Shown piece by piece: positions 10,380 through 20,100 of a stretch of DNA of 64,000 bases. Location: contig PUFA01000165.1 of NCBI GenBank assembly GCA_003508835.1, forward strand, positions 2,633,001 to 2,697,000. Reading direction: 5' to 3'. The translations under genes were made by a program, and so were the position numbers. The stretch is from Eonycteris spelaea. Taxonomy: Eukaryota; Chordata; Mammalia; Chiroptera; Pteropodidae. Below the pieces are notes generated by a model that was given only the letters and a program-made list of their open reading frames with translations, searched no databases and was not told the origin of the DNA. Numbering within the stretch: position 1 is the stretch's first letter; each line of letters begins with the position of its first letter.

Positions 10380-12760
10380 ATATTGCTTTTTTAATATTTA
10401 TTGAAATATAATAGACAAATAGTTGCCTGCATTTACATTGTACAATTCAATGAATTTTTTTCAATTATAGTTTGTATGCAACACACCAGCCTCAGCTGTA
10501 CAGCATATTGATCTGAGATCCACATAACTTGCAAAGCACTCACCCTACGAAATCTGGCACCCCTCCTCCCCTCCACATATTCGTTCCAACATTATTAACC
10601 ACCCTCCCCACGCTATACTCTACATCCCCATGTCTACTCTGAAACCATCCACCTGCACCTCTCAATTTCTTTGCCCTCTTTTATCCCCCTAACTCCTCTC
10701 CCATATAGAATCCCTAAAAATATTCTCTGTATTTATGAGTTTATTTCCACTTTTGTTGTTGTTGATTTTATTCTTTAGATTCCACATGTATGTAAAATTA
10801 TGTGATATTTGTCTTTCTCTATCCAACCCATTTCATTCAATACAATACCCTCTAATTCCATCAAGATAATATCTTTGTTCATCCCCTTCCTTTTAGTCTA
10901 TGTGTGTCTTTTAATCTGAAGCAAGTCTCTTGTAAGCAGCATATTTAGGGATTCTGTTTTCTTATCCATTCTGCCACTCTATTTTTTGTTTGGAGCACTG
11001 AATTATTTTTCCATTTGAGGTACTTGTTGATAGGAATGTAATTGTTACCATTCTTTATTCCTGTTTTTGATACCTTATTTTTCTTCTTAAAGAAGTCCAT
11101 CCAATGTTTCCTGTTGGAGGGAAGCTCTTTATCTATCCTTCAACTATAAATGATAGCTTTACTGGATAAAATATTCTTGGTGTAGATCCTGGGTTTTCAT
11201 CATGTTGAATATTTTGTGTCAAGCCCTTACATCTTGCATAGTTTGAGAAATCAGCTACCAGTCTATGAATGCTACTTAATAGGTAACTAACTGCTTATCT
11301 CTTGCTGCTTTTCAAGATTCTGTCTTTGTATTTAACCTTTGGCATTTTAATTATGATTTATCTTGGTGTGGGCCTCTTTAGGTTCCTTGTTTTGGGGACT
11401 CTGAGTATCCTGGGGTTTTATGTCCATTTCCCTCACCAGGTTAGGGAAGTTTTCCATTATTTCTTCAAATAGCTGTTTACATCTTGTTTTCCCTTGGGTA
11501 TTCCAATGACTTGGATATTTTTACATTTAACAGTGTCCCATAGGCTTCTTAAATTATTGTTATAGTCTTGGCTTCTTTTTTCTTGCCATTCTGATTGAAT
11601 AGCTTTCCCATTCTCTATATAGGTCATTTGATCCTCTTCTTTATTCACTTTGTTTATTCCTTTGTTTATTCCATTTAATATACTTCTCATCTCAAATTAT
11701 GTATTCTTCATTTCTGACTGGTCCCCTTTTATAATTTCCATTTTCATTTTTATGTTTTCTATCTTTATGTTGAAGTTCTCACTGAATTCATCTACCCTTT
11801 CTTAAGTTCATTGAGTATCTTTATAACCAGTGTTTTGAACTCTGCATCTGTTAGATTGCTTGACTCCATTATTTTTGGATCTCTGTTTTTTTTCATATGG
11901 TTTCTGCTTCTTTGTCTTCCCATTTTGCTGCCTTTTTGTGTCTGTTTCTATGTATTTATCAAAGCTCCTAAGTCTCCTGGTCTTGTTAGTGTGGATCTGT
12001 GTAGTAGGTGTCCAGTGGCCACAGTCCTGAGAGGGGTTCAGCTACAGGCCAAATTTAGCCCCAGCCTGTGCCTCTCCAGGGCCACCTGTTAAGATTTAGC
12101 AAGCAATCCACAGAAACTGAGGCCAGCTGCTACTAGTGTGAGTCTTGGTGCTGCTTAGCAAGGAGCACCTGACTAAGCAAGGACACACCTGGATGTGGCT
12201 TGGGTGGGGCCATGAGTTGGAGGAGGCAGAGTTTCAAGGAATCCTCCAGATGGAGTGACCTCAGTTTTCCAGTTTCATGTTGTCTCTGCTATGGCAGCAT
12301 TGAGTCTGCACAATGGAAGACGGAAATGCCCAATAGAGGAACAATGGATACTGCTGGCACCTCTGTTGGGGAGAGAGCCTCACCGCGGCCCTCACTTTGA
12401 CAACTCAGTGTTGCCCTGTAAGTCCCTGTGCAGCCAAACGGCACTGGTGCTCAGAGCAAGCAGATCCATCACCGATCATGGACACGGCCCCTTTAAGAGG
12501 CGTCTGCCACTGCCACAGCCTCTGTCCCACTCAGCCACTTGGGATTAGGTAGCCTCATGTCCTCAGCCCATCCTACCTTCTGCCATTGCAGGGTGATTTC
12601 TTAGATTTCTTCCTAGTTGTATGGCTTGTTCATCTTGACTTTAGGGTATTTTTCCTTGCTGTTCGCTCCTTTTTTCTGCCACAACTTTGATTTAGTTGCC
12701 AGAGGGATGAACAGAGCCTCTATCATCTATATCATTTTTCCTCTCAAGAAGAAATATTTT
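10380..12760 (-). mobile_element. HAL1-like element (half-L1), antisense
   Basis: Read on the minus strand this has a 5' GC-richer leader (about 12,000-12,740), an ORF1-like coiled-coil region (about 11,450-11,900) and then a jump to an L1-type 3' end (10,380-10,860). I see no reverse transcriptase region between. That layout is typical of HAL1 elements, which keep ORF1 and lack ORF2; a small piece near 10,900-11,000 resembles the L1 endonuclease side. Stops and frameshifts occur throughout, so no protein can be made. The frames on the + strand at 11,811-12,092 and 12,200-12,548 are antisense shadows of this element. Confidence 0.6.
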
Positions 12761-12764
12761 AAAA

Positions 12765-13655
12765 GATAGTGATTGAGAACTGAGTCCAGAACTGGGTCTT
12801 TAGATTGAAAATAAGCTATGAGAAGAGTTAAATAAAAATAAATACATATAGCAACATTAGTAAAAATACTACAACTTAGAGAAAAAAGATAAAGAGAAAA
12901 TCTTAAGAGTAGCAGAGAGAAAAGGCAATTTTCTGAAAAGGAATTCTAATTTGGATAAGTAGATTTATTATCAACATTCAACTTCAGAAGTCGATGGAGA
13001 AAGTACTCAAGGAAATAATTGTCCCTCTAGAATTCCATACTCAGCTAAAACAATTTTCAAGAAAGAATGAGTCAATTTAAGATATTCAATGACAGGAAGA
13101 ATTTTACTACCCCAGACCATCATTAAAACATCTGTTAAAGGGTAGGCTTCAGGAAGAAAGACGTTAAATCCAGAAGGATAAAGTATGCTGCATAAAATTA
13201 TGGTAAATGAAGTTGTATAAATATGCCAGTAAATTTAGCAAATTCTTGACATTGTAAAAAAATTTATTTTTGCATGTGTATAAAAATGGATAAGAATAAC
13301 AAGGGAACATGGGAGTATTTGTTGTTCAGTAGAAAGGTGGAGATGCTAGATGTACTTATGTTTTGGGAATTGTATAGCTTAATTAATGTTTAAGATTGTG
13401 AATAACTGCTAAAAATGAAAATAATTTCTTCAGCTTCCAAAGTAGCTTCGGATGAATAAAGAATATGTTATCACTCACTTAGGTGAGAAGGAAGAGTTGT
13501 GACTGGAAATAGGATAGATAGCGAACTTCTGAGTTGCTGCCAATGTTCTAGATCGTGACCTCTGTGATGGTTACCAACGTGATTGCTTCATAAGTCTCTT
13601 AAATTGTGCACTTAAGCTCTGTGTGTTTTTCAGAATGCATGTTGCATTGCATTTA
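12765..13655 (+). repeat. HAL1/L1M-type element, right segment with 3' end
   Basis: Continues the sense element seen at 9,560-10,080. 'agataaagagaaaatcttaag' with 'gcagagagaaaaggc', then 'ctctagaattccatactcagc' and 'caagaaagaatgagtcaa', are typical of the region after ORF1. Near 13,540-13,655 comes a 3' end with 'gtgatggttaccaacgtg' and 'aaattgtgcacttaagct'. Finding a 3' UTR so soon after ORF1 fits HAL1. Non-functional. Confidence 0.5.
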
Positions 13656-13670
13656 AAAAGATTTTTTAAA

Positions 13671-13947
13671 TTTAATTTTATTAGTTTCAACTATACAGTA
13701 CATTGGTTAGACATTTATATAGTTTATGAAACAATCCCCCTGATTATTCTGTCTTCCCTCTGGCTCTCCACCTAGCCATTACCTGACCACTGACTGCATA
13801 CCCCATCCCTGTGACCCTCTATTCACTATTAATTTTTACTTTTTTAACCCTTTGCCTCTTTCTTCCAGCGTCCCATCTCTCTCCTCTCTGGTCGTCACCA
13901 GATTGTCTTCTACATTTGTGAGTCTGTTTTCGATTAGTTTATTTTTT
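13671..13947 (-). mobile_element. L1 3' end (5'-truncated), antisense
   Basis: Antisense L1 3' UTR: 'ttagtttcaactatacagta', 'ttggttagacatttatatag' and 'ctccacctagccattacc'. It is flanked by the probable target duplication aaaagattttttaaa (13,656-13,670) and aaaggatttttaaa (13,948-13,961). It belongs to the same L1 subfamily group as the copy at 51,585-52,665. Confidence 0.75.
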
Positions 13948-13984
13948 AAAGGATTTTTAAAGTAAAAAATATTTTTAAAAGAAG

Positions 13985-14217
13985 GCAGTGAAGAAGAAAA
14001 AAGAACAAAAAAATCCATGGTAAACAGAAATTACAAAATACAATTGCAAAAATTAATACAAATCTAACAAAATAAATAAAGACAATTTAAACTCACCTAT
14101 TAAAAGAGAATATCAGATTGAAGAAAATATAAAAACCATCTATATGTTTTCTGTTAGAGATACCTAAAAAGAACAATAAAGAAGGATTTAAAATAAAGGG
14201 ATGGAAACATATATACC
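13985..14217 (+). repeat. L1 ORF2 endonuclease-side fragment, sense (left half)
   Basis: 'tttaaactcacctattaaaag', 'gaatatcagattgaagaaaa' and 'aataaagggatggaaacata' match the N-terminal (endonuclease) side of L1 ORF2. The reading is broken at 14,217 by an LTR and resumes at 14,691 in the expected order. Stops are present. Confidence 0.7.
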
Positions 14218-14690
14218 AACTATTTGCTTTCTATTGCTGCTTGTAGCCCAAACTTAGTAACTTAAAACAACAGAATTTCATCTTACAATTCTGGAGGTAA
14301 GAAGTCAGAAATGAATCTTATAAGGTTGAAAGAAAGTGTTGGCAGGACTGCATTCCTTTTGAAAGCTATTGGGGAGAATCCATTTGTTGCCTTTTCCAGC
14401 TTTTAGAGTCTGCCCACATTCCTTGGCTCGTAGCCCCCTCCAGCATTTGCACCACTCTAACCGCTACTTTGGTCATCATGTCTTTTTCTCTGGCTCTGAC
14501 ACTCTTGCCTTCCTTCTATAAGGGCTCTTGTGATTACACTGGGCCCAAAGATATAATTCAGCATAATCTTCTCATCTCAAGATTCTTAATTATGTCTGTA
14601 ATGTTCTTTTGCCATATAAAGTTATCATGTTTACAGATTCCAGAGGTTAGGACATAAACACATTTGGAGGGTTCATTTTTCAACCTATCA
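14218..14690 (-). mobile_element. MaLR-type LTR, antisense
   Basis: Reverse complement of a MaLR (MLT1-like) LTR: 'cttaaaacaacagaatttc', 'acaattctggaggtaagaag', 'ccttggctcgtagcccc' and 'tctataagggctcttgtgat', ending 'caacctatcacatca' (TG...CA ends on the minus strand). It separates two parts of one L1 ORF2, so it is younger than that L1. I do not name the subfamily. Confidence 0.65.
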
Positions 14691-15125
14691 CATCAGGCAA
14701 ACCTTAAAAAAAAAAAAAAAAGCGAGTATAGCAATATTAATGCCATAGAAAGAATTTAGTGTAAATACATTAATTAAGATGAATAGAGATAATTCATAAT
14801 AAAAATGAAAAAGTCCATCAATTAGATAAAGCAACCAGAAACTTGTATGCATTTAACAACATATCCTCAAAAACACAGAAGGGGAAATGGACAGAATTTT
14901 AAGTAAAAATGGACAAATCCATGGGAGATTTTAACATACTTCTATCAGAAATGGATAAAATATACAAAAACATATGTAAGAATAAGACGGATTTCAACAA
15001 CAGATTTATATAAATTGTTATTAACAGCAATTAGATAATATATATCCTTTTCAGGCTCATGTGGAATGTTTTGTAACTATTGACTGCGCATTAGGTAACA
15101 GAGAAAGAGATGCCATTCAGTATTA
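14691..15125 (+). repeat. L1 ORF2 endonuclease-side fragment, sense (right half)
   Basis: Begins 'ggcaaaccttaaaa' with a 16-A expansion, then 'gcgagtatagcaatattaatg', 'caaatccatgggagattttaac' and 'agaaatggataaaatataca'. This is the next part of L1 ORF2 after the 13,985-14,217 piece. Broken by stops and frameshifts. Confidence 0.7.
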
Positions 15126-15655
15126 CTAAAACACATGATACAAGGCAGAAATTAGTGGGAGACAAACTGCTGAAGTAGATAAGGGGGCAAGTTCCAGAGG
15201 GTTTTACACTTAATCTGTAGGAAATGGCTCCCAAATGCCAGTCTGTGGACCCAACTGGATTGGTGGCATTATAAGCATAAGGTTCCTGGCTTCTGCCCTG
15301 TTATTTTGATTTGGTTGGTTTGGGATAAGACATGTAAATTTTTATTATAAGAAGTTTCTCAGTCTTCCTGATGGACTGGTAATATTGGAAATAAAATGGA
15401 AACCACTAAAGAATTTAAATCATGAAAATAATATGATTATATATCTATTTTATATAGTTTATTCTAGATCCTGAATGGAAAATGAATTTGTGGAGGTAAG
15501 ACCAGTACAGACAAATGAATTAGAGCACTGCTGAAATTATCCAGGCGAAAGGTCCTGAAGGCTTACCTTAAACGAAGATGGTGGAAGAACAACAAAAAGA
15601 GAGGAAGGATTTGTTAATATAGTATCGAGGTCAAAGTGAGAAAGCCTTCAATTCA
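15126..15655. repeat. Spacer and unassigned old repeat
   Basis: The part at about 15,390-15,620 ('ggaaaccactaaagaattt', 'gaaattatccaggcgaaagg') resembles an old interspersed repeat whose relatives contain 'gtccaggcgagag'. I cannot name the family. No coding sequence. Confidence 0.35.
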
Positions 15656-15846
15656 ATCAGTGGTTCTCAAACTTTAGCTTGCATCGAAATCAACTGGGAG
15701 GCTTGTTAACACATAGATTTCTGGGCCTCATCCCTAGAGTTTCTAATTCTGAAGATCTGTGATGAGAGTCAAGAATATGTATTTCTAACAAGTTCCCCAG
15801 TAGTACTGATTCTGCCAATTATGGGAACCACACTTGAGAATCAAGT
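15656..15846. mobile_element. MER5-type non-autonomous hAT element
   Basis: Begins 'cagtggttctcaaactttagc' and ends 'gggaaccacacttgagaatca', giving imperfect terminal inverted repeats. The inside has 'gcatcgaaatcaactggga' and 'ctgggcctcatccctaga', as in MER5A/B. It was moved by a hAT-Charlie transposase and has no coding capacity. Confidence 0.85.
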
Positions 15847-15849
15847 ACA

Positions 15850-16277
15850 GTGCTTATCTGCTGTTTTGTTTTTCCTGTCTAGTCTTTCAGTTACAACTTC
15901 TGATTTTTGGCTTCAATGAAACTCCTTTTCCTCCGCAGTCACAGAGGAGCTGTACATTAAGGCGTTTCACCCTCTCCTTACCCCAGCTAGGCTAATCAGA
16001 TACACCGTTTTATTCTGGAACTTGATTCCAAAAAGAACCAAAGTCTCAAAGCAGCTGGTTTGATTCATACTGTTGGCTATCTCCCATAGAGAATTGCCCA
16101 TAGTTTCTTTTCTGGTTCTTTCCCCAAGATTGATTTTTTTAAAGCGTTTTCTTTCAAATCACCCCATATCTTTCCATTTTACTCCCTGTTAGTTTCACAA
16201 ATGGTTTTGATTAAATTGGCCAGAGTTAGACCAAAGACCCCAATTGATATCTAGGGAGAGAACTTTGAGAGGGTGAC
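15850..16277. other. No recognised gene or repeat
   Basis: Spacer between two repeats. No open frame or repeat identified. Confidence 0.45.
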
Positions 16278-16715
16278 TGTATTCGTTTTTAAATGGTTAC
16301 CGTAACAAATTATCATAAAGTTGGCAGCTTAAAATAATAGGAACTCGTGCTCTTACCATTCTAGAGGCTAAAAGTCCCAAATCAATATTACTGAGATGAA
16401 ATCAAGGTTTCAGCAGGGTCACGCTCATTTTGGTGCCTCTTCCAGCTCCTGGCGGCCGCTGGTATTCCGACCTGTAGGTGCTTCAATCTAATCTCTGCCA
16501 CCATGGTGACATTGTCCTCCTTGTCTTCGTGTGTTATCTCCCCTACCTTCCTCTTACAAGGACACTTGCTAGGGCCCACCTGCATGATCCAGAACAATAT
16601 CCTCATCTCTAGATTGAATTCAATCATTGGCAAATATTCTTTGTCCAAATAAGGTAACAATTACAGGTTCTAGGCATTAACATAGGGTTGGAGGTGCTGC
16701 TTTTCAGCCTACTGT
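16278..16715 (-). mobile_element. MaLR-type LTR, antisense
   Basis: Starts 'tgtattcg', then 'gttaccgtaacaaattatc', 'gcttaaaataataggaactc', 'cattctagaggctaaaagtc', 'tcttacaaggacacttgc' and 'ttttcagcctact'. This is the same antisense LTR layout as 14,218-14,690, with different subfamily details. The 90-aa minus-strand frame inside it is a by-product. Confidence 0.65.
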
Positions 16716-16829
16716 GTTGACCAAGGAATTTCCTGGTTGTAGCATAAAAGTCTTACACTTGAGGAATTCCCCCTTCTCAAACAAACTTGGACTTGTCTGC
16801 CCCTTAAATTTTGTTTTTGGTACCAACAA

Positions 16830-16940
16830 AGGGTGATCAACTGTCTCAGTTTACTTGGGACTTTCTGAGATTCAGTAGTGGAAGTTTTATGTTTCAAGCA
16901 ACCTCTTAGTTCTAGGCACATGGGAGTGGTTAGTCACCCT
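16830..16940. mobile_element. Short inverted-repeat DNA element (MITE-like), copy 1
   Basis: About 111 bp from 'agggtgatcaactg' to 'gttagtcaccct', so the ends are inverted repeats of about 12 bp. The inside has 'ctcagtttacttgggacttt'. The same family occurs at 27,922-28,032. The mammalian family is common, but I am unsure of its name. Confidence 0.65.
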
Positions 16941-17157
16941 AATGAAGACTCTCAGTTTCAGAGTACTACTAAAGAAAGAATTATCCTCTTTAAACTCTTT
17001 CCTAGAGCAAAAATATAATACCAAACATTTGGAATGCAGACCTCAGGCAAAATGAGCCTGGAAAGATATCAAAGAGAATCAGATTACTGTTAACTGTCAT
17101 TGGTTAAACTTGAAAGCAAGGTTTATTTTTCAAGAAAGACAAAGGAGAAGATGTAAT

Positions 17158-17170
17158 AGGATGATTTTTA
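17158..17170. repeat. L1 target site duplication, left
   Basis: aggatgattttta here and agaatgattttta at 23,040-23,052 flank the long L1; 12 of 13 positions agree. Confidence 0.75.
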
Positions 17171-20100
17171 TTTATTTATTTAATTGAAGAAATTATTTAA
17201 ATTTTTTCCCCTGCTCTTCCCCCACCTTCTGATAATCACTAGTCTGTTGTCTGTATCCATGAGTCTTTGTTTGTTTGTCCTGTCCATTTGTTGTTTTTAG
17301 ATTTATATCCTGTATATAAGTGATATCATGTGATTTTCAACTTTTTCTGTCTGACTTATTTCGCTTAGTATGATTATTTCAAGCCACCATGCATGTTGTT
17401 GCAAATGGCAGTATTTCATCTGCTCATATGGCTGAGTAATATTCCATTGTATATATGTGCCACAGCTTCTTTAGCCAATCATCTATCATAGAACACTTTT
17501 GTTGCTTCCATGTCCTTCCTGGCCACTGTGAATAATGCTGCTATGAACATCGGTGTGCAAATATCTTTTCAGATATGGGTTTTCCAAGTCTTTGGGGTAA
17601 ATGCCCAGTAGAGAGATTGCTGGATCATATGATATATCAGTTTTTATATTTTGAGGAATCTCCACGCTGTTTCCCATAGTGACTATACAATTTGGAGTCC
17701 CACTAGCAGTGTATGAGGGTTCCTTTTACTCTGCATCTTCTCCAGAATTTTTTATTACTTATCCTGTTGATTATGCTATTCTAACAGGTGTGAGATATAT
17801 CTCATTGTGGTTTTGATTTGCATTTCCCTCAAAGCTAGCGATGTTGAGCATCTTTTCAAATATTTGTTTGCCATTTGTATGTCCTCTGGGGAGAAGTGTC
17901 TGTTCAGGTCTCTCTGCCCATTTTTTGATTGGATCATTTGTTTTTTGTTGTTATTGAGTCATATGAGTTCTTTGTATAGTTTGGATATTAGGTCCTAATT
18001 GGAGGTGTTGCTTGCAAACATATTTTCCCATTCAGATGGTTGTCTCTTTACCTTGTTGACAGTTTCTTTTGCTGAGCAGAAGCTTTTTAGTTTGATGTAG
18101 TCCATTAATTTATTTTTGCTTTTACTTCCCTGCCTTTGAGGTTAAATTCATAAAATCCTCTTTAAGTTCAAGATCCTTGAGTTTAGTTCCTAAGTTTTCT
18201 TCTATGCATTTTATTAATTCCGGTCTTATATTCAGGTACTTAATCCCTTCTGAGTTAATTTTGGTTTGTGGTGATAGACAAAAGTCTAGTTTCATTCTTT
18301 TGTAGGTGGCCTTCCAATTTTCACAGCAACATTTATTGAAGAGGCTTTCCTTTATCCACTGTATGTTTTTTGACTTCTTTATCGAAAATTACTTGCCCAT
18401 ATATATAAGGGTTTACATCTGGACTCTAGATTCTGTTCCACTGGTCTGTATGTCTGTTTTGCTGCAAATACCATGGCGTTTTGATTACTGTCACTTTGTA
18501 GTATAATTTGAAGTGGGGCGGAGTGATGCCTCCAGCCTCATTCTTTTTTCTCAGGATGGCTTTGGCAATTCGAGATCTTTTATGCTTCTATACAAATTTG
18601 ATGATTTTTTTTTGTTCTATTTCTTTAAAAAAATGCAAAATAAATTATTTTTTCTACTCCTTTTTCTGACACTTCATTATTAGATATAGGGATGCTATAG
18701 ATTTTTGAACATTGATTTTGTATCCAGAAACTACTGTATTTGCTTATTGTTTCTGATAGTGTTCTTGTGGAGTCTTTAGGGTTTTCTATATAGAGAATCA
18801 TGTCATCACAAATAGTGACAGTTTGACTTCTTCATTTCTTATTTGGATGCCTTTTATATCTTTCTCTTGCCTAATTGCACTCGCTAGGACCTCCAATATT
18901 ATACTGAATGACAGTGGTGATAGTGAACATCTTTGCCTTGTTCCTGATCTTAGAGGCAAGGTTTTTAGTTTTTTACCATTAAGTATAATGTTGGCTGAGG
19001 GTTGTCATATATGGCCTTTATTATATTAAGGTACTTTCCTTCTATACCGATTTTGTTAAGTGTTTTGATCATAAATGGTGCTGTATCTTGTTGAAGGCTT
19101 TTTCTGCATCTATTGATATGATCATATGATTCTTATTTTTTAATTTGTTTATGTGGTGTACATTAATCATTTGCATATGTTGAACCATCCCTGTGCCTCT
19201 GGGATGAAGCCCACTTGATCGTGGTGTATAATCTTTTAATATGTTGCTGTATTTGGTTCTCTAGTATCTTATTTAGGATTTTTGCATCTGTGTTCATGAG
19301 AGATATTGGTCTGTAGTTTTCTTTTTTTGTGTTATCTTTACCAGGTTTTGGTATCAGGTAATATTGGCCTCATAAAATGAGTTGGGAAGTATTGCTCCTC
19401 TTTGAATTTTTTGGAAGAGTTTGAGGAGAATAGGTATTAAATCCTTTGAATGTTTGGTAGAATTCACTGGTGAAGCCATCTGGTCCTGGACTTTTACTTT
19501 TTGGTAGGTTTTTGATGATTGTTTCAATTTCCATACTGCTGATTGGTCTATTTAGATTTTCCAGTTTTCTTGATTCAGTCTAGGAAGGTTGTATTTTTCT
19601 AAGTACTGGTCCATTTCTTCTAGGTTATTAAATTTGTTTATATACTTTTTCATATATTCTTCTATGATCCTTTATGATCCTTGTATTTCTGCATGTCAGT
19701 CGTAATTTCCCCTCTTTCATCCCTGATTTTGTTTATTTGTGTCCTTTCTCTTTTTTCTTTAGTGAGTCTAGCCAGGGGTTTGTCAATTTTATTAACCTTC
19801 TCAAAGAACCAGCTCTTTGTTGCATTTATTTTTTCTATTGTTTTTTTTTGTTTGTTTTTTTTTCATTTTTTTCTGCTCTAATTTTGATTATTTCTTTCCT
19901 TCTGCTGATTTAGGCTTCATTTGTTCTTCCTTTTCTAGTTTTTTAAGATGAAGATGTTATTGTTGTTTTGGGCTCATTCTTGTTTTTGGAGATAGACCTG
20001 TAATGATACAACTTTCCTCTTATACACTTTTGCTGTGTCCCAAAAGTTTTGATATGTTGTACTATCATTATCATTTCTATGTATCTCTTGATCTCTCTTT

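Noticed and set aside
12200..12548. Overlapping + strand frames of 66 and 97 codons in GC-richer DNA
   Set aside because: They lie in the 5' leader of the antisense HAL1-like element.
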